Shown here one piece after another: positions 36,701 through 48,473 of a DNA stretch of 64,000 nucleotides (the first letter of the stretch is position 1; each line of letters begins with the position of its first letter). This stretch comes from Phytophthora quininea (lineage: Eukaryota; Oomycota; Peronosporomycetes; Peronosporales; Peronosporaceae), in assembly GCA_011947345.1 (NCBI GenBank), contig JAAVTG010000559.1:62001-126000 (forward strand). The letters are read 5' to 3'. The translations under genes and the position numbers were made by a program. Below the pieces are notes generated by a model, which saw nothing but the letters and a program-made list of their open reading frames with translations, made no database searches and had not been told where the DNA came from.

Positions 36701-36842
36701 AATCGTTTCCGTGGGGACCGCCATACGTTTGACTGAGTTGAACGGAATCGTCGGAGGCTACGACAAGGACGAACGTGACGATGATAAATACTTGAAGAGC
36801 TCTTCTTGTCGCTATGGAAGAAGGCCTACTGGACTTCGGCAT
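33731..36842 (-). CDS. Secreted jacalin-like lectin family protein L5 (three lectin domains; frameshifted)
   Basis: About 1,037 residues. The chosen start is ATG 36842, just before a basic then hydrophobic segment (signal peptide); ATG 36890 is in frame and possible. Jacalin domains lie at about 36775-36320, 36190-35765 and 35705-35275, and the family C-terminal region runs 35250-33731. Five frame changes occur (near 36435, 36185, 35870, 35770 and 33925), each a net loss of one base. Its C-terminal region is the most distinct of the plus/minus set but keeps the family cysteines and the motifs CGWELKRLTDR and CGPTSFIGEIHDGTL. Confidence 0.8.
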
Positions 36843-37654
36843 CGCCACGGAGATCGCCTGAGCCAGGGGCGAGCTAATTGGATTTTGCACTCTTGATCAG
36901 CGCAATTATGATGGTGCGCATCGACTCGTTGATCGTCGCGGAGGTGCGTGGTTTCAGGGAACCTTATCGTGCAGCAGACAAGTTGCTTTTCGGATGGGTA
37001 GAACCTTTGCTTTTGTATGCCGCGGGATTATCCTGGGATCGGGATACAATTGGAACCGAGCTCTACGTGAGATAGGCGACTTGATCGATTACCGAGACCG
37101 AGCACCCCGTCACAGCAAGTGGAAGCCTGCCTTCTCCGAGGCTCACTCTACGATATTTTACTGCTGATGCCCCCGATGAGTCTTCTTCTGTTGGATTATC
37201 GTTCTGGACGGCTGTGCAGATAAATGGAGGTAGTCGTCGTAACTGAGCATAATCTCGGGAACGGGGTGAACATTGAACACAGCCAGAAGTCCCTCCCCCG
37301 CGCAAAGACGTTCTTATTCTCGTGGTGGCGATCCGAGATCTCAAGGATGGGGCCGACGGTAGGTATCAGGGCCATCCGGACGACCACCACAACGCTATTG
37401 CCGTCGGAATATCCAGCGAGAGGAACCTTTTGCGAAAAAGCTGTCGTTCTAACATACTAAACTATACTTTTGAATCTTGTTCCAGTGACTCGATGCTGGT
37501 GAAAGTGAGAGAGAGTCTTCCCATTACTGTTCATGCTGATCCGTTGCTATTGTGCTTGGCAACGAGTTGAAGAATGAACGGCTTTTGAGTTTTTTTGCTC
37601 AGGATAAGGACAAGTCCTGTGTTTTCCTCTATCAAAACAGAATCATGAGTCACT

Positions 37655-37735
37655 GGCGACGACGATTATGATAAGGTTGATGTCGGTGAGACCAGACCCC
37701 TCGATGACCCGATAAAAAGTCTACCGTTGCGGGCG
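37655..37735 (+). pseudogene. Relic of a lectin-family C-terminal region
   Basis: A plus-strand stretch reads DDYDKVDVG, followed by a second matching snippet near 37722 (accgttgcgggcgata). This is the segment found on the minus strand in L6 near 38000-38060. The fragment lies between L5 and L6 in the opposite orientation to both, so it is a remnant of another, inverted family copy. The rest of 36843-37847 holds nothing I can support. Confidence 0.45.
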
Positions 37736-37847
37736 ATACAGTACTAGTATATGTAGGATGGAGTGACTGATAGTTCATTATTTTTCCCTTAACATGAAGT
37801 GCTCTCTCGCACTTTTTAACAACAAAAACCGACCAAAAGCTAGCACT

Positions 37848-40800
37848 CTAACTAGGGTTGATCCGCACGTGCATCGTAATGTGTCCTCCCTGGGACGATC
37901 GCGGGATCCAAAGCAACAGCGAGCCACCACCTGAACCAGGCAAGCCGAAGAGACCGGGACGCCACCGATCCAAGTACATCTGCTTGTCCTGCATCTGCGA
38001 GAGCGTGCCATCCCACACGACGGTGTCGCCAGAGCCGACATCCACCTTGTCATAATCGTCGCCGCCGGAATGAATCACCACCGTCACATCCTTCGTGTCG
38101 ACGCTCTCGAAAATGAGATGGATGACACCGTCGCCCACTTGGGTCCACGACCCATAGCTCCCTTCGAACGCTTCATCGACCGTCGTCAGCCCAAGAGCGT
38201 CGTTCAAGGTGCCGTCGTTGATTTCGCCTAGATAAGCGGTGGGCCCGCAAATGGGCTGGACGAACTGAGATGCCATGTAGGCGATACCCGTAGGGTCAAG
38301 CGCGGATATCCCGACCAGTCCCATATTCGCAACCTTCAGCAAGTATTCGTCGTCCGCTACATCTTTGCCCATGTCGGTCTTGCCGGTGTCGATCAGTTGA
38401 TCGACGATGACCGCAAACGTCTTGCGCAGCATATCTCGCGTTTGATAAGCAGCAGTCAGTGTCTTGGACGCCAGCAGTTCACCCATACAATTATTGGTCA
38501 CAAAAGGAATCTCGTTCAACACCAGCGTCGACTTGTAGACAATCACACGGGTGTCGGCAGCAGACGTGTCGGGCGTTTTGTTGCGAATGTCGAGCACTTG
38601 ATCAATGACACGATCGGTTAAGCGCTTGAGCTCGTAGCCGCAGCTCGAGTTCTTGTCGATCAGATCCTGAAGTTCGTCGACGGTCGTGCTGCTTGTATTC
38701 ATCGAAGCTCCGCTGAGCAAATTCATCACATTCTTCCCCGTTGAGACGATCTCATCGCCGTTTGTGATAGCTTGTTTGACGATGCCTTCTACCGTCTGGA
38801 GCACGATATCAGCGAAGTCGGTGCCTTTGGGAACGGGAATATTGAGACAGACACAAACGGCTCGAGGAATATCGATGAGAACGACATCCGCCTGGTACGC
38901 TACGGCCAGCAGCTTCTCCGTATCTGTTTGGGGAGCTGCGGTCTGCTGGTAGCGCATGTAGTAGACAAAGGAGCGCACCACAGACACGATATTGGCAGCG
39001 CAAGCGATGCCCCATTTTAGAGTCATGAATGCTGCCTTGACTTCTCCCATCACGCCACCGCTGAGAGCGTTGAGCGCCACGAAGAGCACCGAGCCCACCT
39101 TCATCAAAACCTCTAAAGCGCAGTCGTCGTTCTGAGGAATACACTCGGCTCCGCACGACACCGGGTAGGACAGAGGACACTGCGCCAAGCAGTCGTCACC
39201 ATCCTTGCCAAATCCGAGTGGACAAATGTTGTTGCGGTCGAAAGCGGTCGTCTTCCGGTAGCACGCGGTGTCACTGGCATCTCCAATCGTGGGGCCCACC
39301 CAGTTGCGGATTGTGGTGCCGTACGTGCCGTTCCCGATGCCTTCGATGTCGTTGAGATTGATATCGGTGGCGCCAATTCTCGTCCAGATGGCACCAATCT
39401 GATCAACTTCGTTTTCGGACCGACCGTAAAATCCTCCTAGCTGGAAGCCTTCGGGTGCGGTAGCAGTCCCCTTATCCTCCGTCTGAGTGCCGCCAGCGAG
39501 CGTGTTGCCAGCGCTCGTGCCGATGCTGAGGTAGAACACGCGCGTGTGGTCGTTCTTCTTGCCCCAGTGAGCTTCGATAGAGTTGATGTATTCGCTGTCC
39601 CCCAAAGTCAGCGTTTTCTCAGTGCCACCACCACCTCCGTGGTTGAGAGTTAATGCAACAGGCGATGCAACTTGCAATGTCACTGCGTCCACACGCTTAT
39701 CAGATCGGATAGTGATGGAGCTAATCTTCTGGCCGAACTTGAGCTTGTTGATGTCCGAGAACGCAACACCGTGAGGGCCCCCAAAGAGTTCGCTTAGAGA
39801 AATGTCTTCATCTGCTGACACCGCCGGCGCGGGGTCTCTGCGATCGCCTCAATATTCGTCCACACGGCACCGATCAAATCAATCTCATCACCGAATCGGC
39901 CAAAGAAACCACCCAACTGATACCCTTCCGGGGCCGTCACGGTTCCCTTCTCATCCGTTTGCGACCCACCGGCGACTGAATTGCCGGCACTCGTGGTGAA
40001 ACTGAGGTAGAAAATACGCGTATGTCCACCCTTTTGGCCCCAGTGAGCTTCCATCGACGTGATGTACTCCTTGTCACCAAGTTTCAGTGTGTTTTCGGTG
40101 CCTCCGGTTCCTCCGTGGGTGATCGTGTAAGAGTTGGGAGAGGTGACTTCTAAAGCAACGCCATCGACGCGCTCGCCCGCTCGAACGGTGATGGAGCCGA
40201 TCGTTTGGCCTGACGTTGCGGACGCTTGATCCGAGAATTGCTCTCCGTGAGGACCTCCAAACGATTCACTCAGCTGAACAGCTTGTGTATTCTTCTTCGG
40301 TGCAGCAGCGGCCGACCCTGTCGGATCAACGGGGGCCACCGTTCCTGCGCCAGACCCTGCAGCACTAGCCGGGGTGCGGGAGCAGGAGTTGCTGCTGGAG
40401 CTACTGTGACTGCTTCGATACTGGTCCACACCGCACCCAGCGTGTCGATCTCTTTTCCATCATTACCAAAGAAGCCTCCCAATTGGAAGCCCGCCGGTGC
40501 AGTCACCGTGCTCTTATCATCAGTCATTGATCCCCCGAGAGCGAATTGCCTGCGCTCGTGACAAAGTTCGCGTAGAAGATGCGCGTGTGATCGTTCTTCT
40601 TCCCCAGTGAACTTCCATAGACGTGATGTACTCGCCATCAGCCAGCGTAAGCTTCTTCTCGTCTCCTCCGGTTCCTCCGTGCGTTACTGTCAATTTCTTC
40701 GGCGCTGCAATTTCCAATGTGAGACCGTCAAGACGCTCGCCGGCGTGAAGTGACAGCGACGTGATTTTCTGTCCAGACCTGGCAACAGGCTCATCAGAGA

Positions 40801-42262
40801 ACGGGGTGCCGTGCGGGCCGCCGAAGCTTTCGCTCAATTGAACTGAGTCCTCGATTGAAATCGATGGACCAGTGGGTGCCGGGGCTTCCGTAGCTGCTGG
40901 AGCTGGAGCCGGTGTCTCAGTGCCAACCACGACAGCACTTGCCGACGGCGCAGGGGCTCCCGACCCAGCCGCCGAGGTGTTACCGCTTGCTGTAGGGGCT
41001 TTTGATCCTGCCGTTGATACATCCATTTGAGTTTGCGAACCTGTCGCCGAGGCATCACCACTGGTAGGAGCCTTCGACCCAGCCGCGGAGTCCTCTGAAC
41101 CTGCCGCAGAAGAATCACCGCTGGTTGCAGAGCCTGCAATTGATTCATCACCGCTCGCTGCAGGGTCCTCTGACCCAGCCGCTGAGGTATCACCGCTTGC
41201 GGAAGAATCACCGCTCGCTGCTGAGCCTGCCGTTGATACATCCTCGCTGGCCACAGGAGCAGCGGTTTGAACCACGGTATCTTTTGATGAATCGACTTGA
41301 GTCTGCGAACTTGTCGCCGAGGCATCATCGCTGGCAGGAGCCTCTGATCCATCCGCTGAGGCATCATCGCTGTCAGGAGCCTTTGATCCAGCCGCTGAGG
41401 CATCCTCGCTTGCCGAAGAATCAGCACTGGTCGCTGAGCCTGCCGTTGACACATCCTCGCTGGTCGCAGGAGGAGCAGTTTGAACTACGGTATCCTTTGA
41501 TGAATCGACTTGAGTTTGCGAACTGGTCGCCGAGGCATCGCCGCTGACAGGAGCCTCCGATCCAGAGGAAGCATCGCTGGAAGGAGCCTCCGATCCAGAG
41601 GCATCACCGCTGGCTGGAGTCCCTGATCCAGACGCCGAAGTATCACTGCTGGCAGCTGGGGCTTTAGTTGGTGCTGGTGCTGGTGCGGGGGCCTCGGTAG
41701 CCGCTGGAGCAGGTGCTGTCGTAGCTGGCGGCGCAGTTTCCGCCGCGACGCGAGCCCAGATCGCACCGAGCGAGTCGATCTCGTTGCCGTCATTGCCGAA
41801 GAACCCGGCCAACTGGAATCCCTCGGGAGCCGTCACAGTGTTCTTATCGTCCGTTGTGGATCCGCCGGAGACCGAGTTGCCGGCGCTGGTGCCGAAGCTC
41901 AGGTAAAATATCCGCGTGTGGTCGTTCTTCTTGCCCCAATGCGCCTCCATGGACGTAATGACCTCCCCTGCACCGAGTTTCAGTGTGTTCTCCGTTCCTC
42001 CGTCACCGCCATGAGTATACGATTGCGGGGTTGGCCCCGTCACCTCGAGCGAAACGCCGTCCACTCGTTCGCCCGCGCGGATCGTAATAGAGCCCACGGT
42101 CTGCCCCGCAGCCACCGTCTTTTGGTCCGAGAATTCGTTGCCATGGGGTCCGCCGAAGCTCTCACTCAACTGAACCGGCTCGTCCGACGTAACGCCGGGA
42201 GCAACGACCAGCAGAATGCACACCACGGCCTGGAATATCATGGTTACCGCCCGCGGCGCCAT
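37848..42262 (-). CDS. Secreted jacalin-like lectin family protein L6 (four lectin domains, mucin-like linker; frameshifted)
   Basis: About 1,472 residues, the largest member. Starts at ATG 42262 or the in-frame ATG 42241; the hydrophobic signal segment ends near APGVTS. Jacalin domain 1 lies at about 42180-41750. A Ser/Ala/Thr/Pro-rich linker of about 290 residues (41750-40865) with internal repeats such as SSQTQVDSSKDTVVQTA follows, then domains 2-4 (about 40850-40430, 40280-39845 and 39810-39370) and the family C-terminal region to 37848. Frame losses occur near 40605 and 40535 (two bases in all), 40385 and 39825. The linker composition suggests heavy O-glycosylation, as in cell-wall or mucin-like proteins (inference). 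Confidence 0.85.
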
Positions 42263-42424
42263 GCTCGCGGGTACTTATGATCGAAAACCCAACCTTGTGA
42301 AGTAGGAGTCCTCCTCACGAGCTTCACGAGGGTCGGACGTTGCGGAAGCGAAAATGGAGGGATCGGCTCACACGTCGCTGGACCATTACCATCGCACCGC
42401 GATGTGCAAATGCACGGGCCTATC

Positions 42425-42895
42425 CTAATTACTATTCGTGGCTGGAATCGCGATCAACAGCAGGATAATAATAGGATGGGAATCGTCTTCGTTTGTTTGC
42501 GAATTTTGACAGATTACGACGCAAGCTTGTCCATTTTTCGAGGCGAATTGAATCAACACGTCATTGCGCCACCGAACAGCCCGCCCGAGCTCTGCAGAAC
42601 ACCATGTGTCGTCAAAGAATTCCTTACCCGACTGCTTGAGAAGCGAAAATTGCCACCGATGTGTGGCGATACCAGAAAGCTGTAACAACTGTAGTGTAGA
42701 AAGCAAACGATGCTCCATGTCCTGAATCCGTGCTAATGAGTCACCCCCCAGTATCTTCATATTAGTCACCGCACTTGCCGAAGGTGTTGTTCTTTGCTTT
42801 CCCAACGCAAGCCAAAGTCTATCCTCGCGCCATTGTTTACCACCCCTACATCCATTCTGATCGACATCGTACGACCACTGAATAGATTTTGATCG
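42425..42895 (-). CDS. Hypothetical protein, possible exon
   Basis: An open stretch on the minus strand reads through QWREDRLWLALGKQ and ARIQDMEHRLLSTLQLLQL and ends at 42425. There is no ATG near its start; the first in-frame ATG is near 42760. It could be an exon of a small gene or chance coding. No family is recognised. The rest of 42263-43018 shows no other gene. Confidence 0.25.
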   Translation of the reverse strand, partial: RSKSIQWSYDVDQNGCRGGKQWREDRLWLALGKQRTTPSASAVTNMKILGGDSLARIQDMEHRLLSTLQLLQLSGIATHRWQFSLLKQSGKEFFDDTWCSAELGRAVRWRNDVLIQFASKNGQACVVICQNSQTNEDDSHPIIILLLIAIPATNSN

Positions 42896-43018
42896 ATTCT
42901 AAATAGTCAAAAAGAAAACAACACTAGAAAATAACTTTAAAATGTATGTAGATAAATAGTCCAAATTGTGTCCATTCCATTTTTTGGAACGCTTTGCTCG
43001 AAATCCTACCTCGGCCTC

Positions 43019-43797
43019 ATGAGCACGCCGCCGTCTCCGTGGGCGGCCACGGCGTCGCGACTGTGGTCCGCCAAGTGCGACAAGCTCTGTCCGGCGCCGC
43101 GCTCGGACGACTACAACGACTGGAGCCTCACGCAGCTCAAGCGCGAGATCACGCAGCGCCAGCTCAAGACCAACCCTCGAGGTCGCAGCAAAGACGCCTT
43201 CGTTAGGGTCTTGCTCGAGGACGACGCGTCCAGCAACAGCCAGAACCAGCCACCCACAGTTGCAGAACAGTCTGTGCTCACACCCACCAACAAACCACAG
43301 TTGGAGAGCAGCTTCATGCCCGAGATCTTGACGACGCAGTCCCCCACTGCCACTATGAACAGGACCCCCACGGGCAACCAAAATACTGCGGTATTTGCTT
43401 CAGAATTGGAAACTTCATATCGCCCAGCTCCTAAAAAGCAGAGGACAATTCCTACCATTGAATTCGGCGAGGAGGTTAATAATTCCACGCCAGAAACAAA
43501 TGAGCAATCGGCTCAGTATTTGAGTCGGAAACTGAGCTTGGAGGCGGCAGACTGGAGACGGACAGATTACGCTTGGACCTCGAAACCAATCGAGAGCAAC
43601 GCAGTAGCGAACTGCATGTGGTCCAGCTAGCCTTGGCGCAGGAACAACTGCAACAGGCCAAATTGACGACCCAAAAGATGAAGACGGAGTGGATGGTGGA
43701 ACAGCTTCTACAAAGAAGAGACTGCGAGACGCAGGGATCTCCCAGGAGGAGTCGGCTAATATTGGGCTCTTTTGAGAGCCCCTCTTCATGTGTGTGA
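43019..43797 (+). CDS. SAP-like domain, coiled-coil protein
   Basis: The ATG at 43019 is followed by a segment ending in WSLTQLKREITQRQLK and SKDAFVRVLLEDD (about 43120-43230). This fits the SAP helix-turn-helix used for DNA or RNA contact. A polar, low-complexity middle and a C-terminal coiled coil follow (about 43560-43740, EQLQQAKLTTQKMK). The frame shifts by one missing base near 43545. It converges with the PHRF1-like gene, with stops 133 bp apart. A nuclear role is inferred. Confidence 0.5.
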
Positions 43798-43929
43798 ACG
43801 CATGCTCGTGGCGTTTTATTTTATGATGGAGGATATTTTCTTATTGGTAAAGTGCGGATGACTACACTTTTTTACTTTACTGTAGTGCTATCCCTTACAG
43901 CCACATCTCTTCCTTCAAGACGGGTTGGC

Positions 43930-46126
43930 TTATGATCGTCGCCGGTACTTGATGTTAGGAACTGCAGAGTAGCTTCCTGCAGCTACCGTCGGACGCGAAA
44001 ACATCGGAGCTGGAGCATTCGAACCAGGAGTCACTGTGCTGTTCGCCGACGCCTTGTACACTTGGTCGATTAACTTTTTGATGCGCATCTTGGCAAGATT
44101 TGACAGCTCGCCCGACGGAAGCAGCAAGGAAGACTGCATCTGCGCTGCTTCTTCAGAAAACAAATCCGCCACTTGCTTCACGATCACCTTGAAGCGTTCT
44201 CGCGTCAATGTGCCCGCGCCATTATTTTGTTTGTACAGAGGGTATAACTTGGCCTTCACATACTCCACAACCGTCTCGGACCATCTGCACAAAAAAATAT
44301 CGTAAAAATTAGCTCATCAACCAGTAAGCGAAAAATCCTTTTGCAGATAATTTACGGTTCGCGCTTTCGTTTCCGCTTGCCTTTCGAGCGTGTCGGTCGC
44401 TTTGGGGACGTAAAGGCTGTGATGACAGGCAAATTCTGCGCAGCATTGACGGGCGATGCTACTCGCTCGCTCTCCGGTGAACGGGGTCTTTCGGTTGGAG
44501 CTGGAGGGTTCAGTTTTCTCCATCTTTCACTCAGTTCAATGGCACGTTCACGCATTTCGATGCTGACGTCAGGAAGTTCAGGAATACTATCCAGCGTTTC
44601 TTGCAAGCCATCCTCCTAATCGAAGGAGTTAGTTTCAGTAAAAACAGAATAAGGCTCTGCAAAACTCGCTTACCTCTTCGAGATCTTCTTTCCGTACAGG
44701 TAACGTCTCTAAGATGGAGAGAACTGCATCTAACACTTGCGGGTTTAATGACGACGACGACGTCACATTTTCCTGTTGTTCAGGGGCTCGGATCCATCGA
44801 TGCAACACCGACAAGCAGCCCAACTCCACTGCACTCGCCCTTTCCCTTTGATTGAGTCGCCCAAAGAAAGTCTTGACACGAGATACAAGCCGTAACTTGG
44901 CTGTCTTGGGGATCATCAACGACACAGTAGACGCGTAGTTGTCGTTGCTAGCGGCATCCACCATGAGCTTTGCGAGCTCATGGTATTCCGCCGCAAACGT
45001 TCTCGACACTGTATTGTTCTGATGGCCCGTTCGGCAATTTAGTTCTCCTTGTGCAGACTGGTCATTTGGTCGTCCCGAAGCCAATGTCGCTGCAGCCAGT
45101 TCTTGTCTGCTTCGACTATGATCTTGCCACATCTGATCGATAGTCGATGATGCTGTCGGCGCTGCTGTCGATCGTGTTCCGAACCGAGCCACAGCAGCGT
45201 CGCCTTCTCTGCGGTCATATAGTGCAGGCGTTAAATCGCCACGCGCAAACATAGCGTCCGCCCGTAGCTGCACTTGCATTAACTCCCTCGACATCCTCAG
45301 AGCATACGCTGCTGCGATCCCTCTCATCGGACGACGATCTTCCTCTTGTTCCACCGCAATGAAATTCGCACGTCCATGTCTTCTACTGGTCGATCGAGTA
45401 CGGCCACGTCCTCTCAATACATTCGACATCAAATTGGCCAGTCGACGGGTTCGTCGTCGAGTTGATACCGTCGTGGCTGGCCTGGGAATGGCATCACTAG
45501 CTCTTTGCTGCATGGTTGCATGCTGAGAGCAATACCACGACGTATTGGGCACCTCTCGAAGTCCGACACAGTACGTGTGGTTGGCCACTCCACAGCCCAG
45601 AGCTTCACACATGAGCAGGACATGCTCATCCTCACCAGAGCCGCAGAGTTCACATCTGGCCTGGTTCACAAGCCTCAATTGAGCTGCAATGTCGTGGTCT
45701 GCTGGGTCTGGTCGATAGATTTGTTTGGCGTCTTGAATCTTCTGCTTGTGCACAACTTTCCCTTTGGCATCTTGCCGAGTGATGCAGTTGAACTTGGTCT
45801 TGCACAACGGACAGAGGTTGGTGACCTTGGACCAGGCAAACACGCAGTCGAAGTGGAACCGGTGATCGCAACCAGATAAGAAACCTTGCTGGAGAGCGTC
45901 CACCACGTCCTGGCAAATGCAGCACTAAGAAATAATACAATAAAAGTTAGACACGATCGCCTTTCAACGCTACTCTCGCTTGTGGATCTGCACTCACAGC
46001 GTCCTCTTGGGTCTCCTCGACTGCGTCCTCGTCATCTTCATCTAAATGGACCACTCCATCATCTTGGTCGTGGATCTCGATCACTTCCACTGCCTTCTCC
46101 CTCTCTTCGTCCGGCGGCGTCTGCAT
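43930..46126 (-). CDS. PHRF1-like RING finger, PHD finger and SRI-like protein
   Basis: Exons 46126-45998, 45924-44674, 44615-44356 and 44284-43930, all with GT-AG introns and intact phase; no frameshift is needed. An acidic N-terminus leads into a RING finger split by the first intron (CCIC, CDHRFHFDC, CPLC, about 45924-45790). A PHD finger follows (CELCGSGED, HTYCVGL, WYCSQH, about 45680-45520). Arg/Ser-rich and disordered stretches follow. The C-terminus has a helical module (about 44280-44050) resembling the SRI domain that binds the phosphorylated RNA polymerase II tail. This matches PHRF1-type proteins, which are ubiquitin ligases linked to transcription. It diverges from the next gene across 146 bp. 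Confidence 0.78.
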
Positions 46127-46272
46127 CTTCTTGCGATATGAGCTGCTTGCCGAAAAGTATTCCGTCCAATACTAAAATCAAGTCTAAGAGCGCTCTATTC
46201 GGAGCAGGTTCATGAGGCATTTCGAAAAGTCGAAAACACACAAAAACGTTTATTTGTCGACTGCAAGTAGTC

Positions 46273-48344
46273 ATGCCGCTGCTGCCGTCTCTGCTGGCCT
46301 TGTGGCTGCTGAAATGGACGCAAGTTGCTGCTCAAGTGTCTGCAGATACAAAACTACAAGAATTTCCTCCGTCTCTGCGCAGTCTCAAGGTCAACGACGC
46401 CCTGGAGACCGCCCCTCCTGTCTTCTGCCTAGACGTCGGCTTGGAGATCGCTTTCCCAGTCATGAGGTGGAGATGGCTATGGGGGAGAGGCAGCTGCCAG
46501 TGCCGGCAGTAGCTGTCTCCGCAGCTCGCCTCTAAACGCTGTTATTGGCCACTTAAAAGAATCTTTAAGGAGTTTTTCCATCCATGCGGTGGACTGTGTA
46601 CTGGAACCGACCGATATTGAATCTTCAACAATTGCACTGCTGGGGATCGCCTCAGTGTGTTCGAGATCCAACATGGAAGTTGAAGAAGATCTTCAGACTT
46701 GGGGAGAAACGACAAAGAAACAAGTGGAAGCTCTGTTCGAGAGTGAGAAAAGAGTTTCTTTTGGGCAAACGACAGGGATGGTGCGTCATGTGCCGGTTTC
46801 TCCAGCTTATGAGTTGCCAGCGAGCGGCAGTGGCTTACCCCAATTTATTATGGGGAGACGCAGATTTGGTCCGATGGGGACGAGGAAGAGAAGGCGGCGA
46901 CGGAACAGCAAACTACTTTCTTTACGCATGTGCAGATGAGTGTTCGGAACGATGGCAAGACGCCGCTGCATTTGTATCGACTGACGTTGGTGGATCGGTT
47001 GGCTGCTGTGGACGATAAAAGCTCGGGCTTCGTCTTGTCGTTGGTGACTCCCGCAGTGGTGCAGCCAGATACGAGCGAGATCGTTGCGTTCAAGACGATC
47101 ACAAACGCCGCAGTAGACTCATCGAAGAGTTATTTGATGTATATTTCGCACAGTGGATTCAGATCTCATGTGTTTGAAGGTGTTTTGGAGGGCAAAAAGT
47201 TCCTGGCAAGAGAAGAAACAGCTTTCTTCCAAGGTAAAGACGACGAAGGACTTTTCGATCGCTTTTCATTGGATTCAGCAAATGGGCAGTCAATATTCCC
47301 TGTATTCCCGTACGCGACTTGGCAAGGTAAGATTTTTTTATTCTGTTGTAGTAGTTGGCCAGGTCCTGATCATTTTGTGTTTGTAGTTGCGTCCATGTCG
47401 ATCGCGATTATGGTAGGCCTTGCAGTGACGCTCTATATCAGACGAAAACGCCCTAGCTGCCATTTTGTGGCGCGTGGTATCGCTCGGTCATTGCAATCAC
47501 CACCCAAGAAATCGAGTGCTGCTCGAACATCAGCAAAACCAGCACCAAGTCGTTTGACTTCCAGTCGAGCAGCCATTTCGAACAAAGGAGAAGATCACAT
47601 CGAAATGGAGAGGTACGTGCTGATAGATCGATATTAGTTTTTCTGAGGCGAAACACTGACAGTTCGGCTCGATATGCGTACAGTCTAATCAAGAAGCCAT
47701 CGGTAGTAAAGCCGCCCAATAACAAATCTAGTCCTCCGCAAAAGAAAGCGGCGACATCTCGAGCAAGGTACGTGAGTATTTTCTTAACCAACTAAAGTAC
47801 GAGTACTAATCACAAAGTGTTCGATACAGAATGCCTGCAATTACAATGAAGTGGGAGGCGCCGCCTCCGCCAACTTCTACGACTCCTACAGTGAAGAAAT
47901 CGACATTACCGGTGCCACAAGCGGCAGTTAGGAAAGTGAAATTAGATTTGGATCTCTCTGCGAGACTTCACCCTAAGCGGTTTGAGAGCATGTGGGACGA
48001 ATACGTCGAAAGGTAGGAATGCGAATGGCGCTACTCTACGTATCGACACCTCTGACATGTTTGATCTGTGGATGAATTGCAGATTCCAAGCCTCCTTGCC
48101 CGATTCTAAAAGACCTGACTCCGACAAGTTGATGCAGAATATGGAGGCTCAGGGGATTTCTTGTATGGCGAGTGGGACTGTTGGTGGAGTGGAGAAATAT
48201 GTGTTCTACGGCAAGCAACGCGGACACGAGTGGTTTGTATTGGTATCGTTAGATATCACTGTGGCAACGAACAAAGCTGCTCTTACTATACGCGCCAGCA
48301 GTGACGCAGCAGACGATCTTGTCTTGCAACTTGTTGACCTTTGA
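46273..48344 (+). CDS. Type I membrane protein with adaptin-appendage-like cytosolic end
   Basis: A signal peptide (MPLLPSLLALWLL) is followed by a beta-rich luminal part (about 46330-47320). One transmembrane helix lies just after an intron (47327-47386), reading IAIMVGLAVTLYI, and is followed by RRKR. A basic/Pro-rich cytosolic tail spans short exons joined by phase-2 introns (after 47612, 47766 and 48012). The last exon, from 48083, reads like the C-terminal appendage of beta-adaptins (VEKYVFYGK, HEWFVLVSLDITV, ALTIRASS), ending at 48344. One-base losses occur near 46455, 46525 and 46855. The appendage match is by eye and needs structural confirmation. If it holds, the protein joins a membrane receptor-like part to a clathrin-adaptor-like module. 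Confidence 0.55.
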
Positions 48345-48473
48345 AGACAACAATCGCTGCGTCATGATGAAGGAAAAAGAAGATATAGGTTTCAAGATCA
48401 TTATGTAAAATATACGACGCGGCTTAAAGACACCCGAAAGCAGGCAAATAGCTCAGCAGTCCGCTTCACGCAG

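Noticed and set aside
40865..41750. CRISPR-like or satellite array in the L6 linker
   Set aside because: The repeats are in-frame Ser/Ala/Thr codons within an open coding sequence, of unequal length and without spacers.
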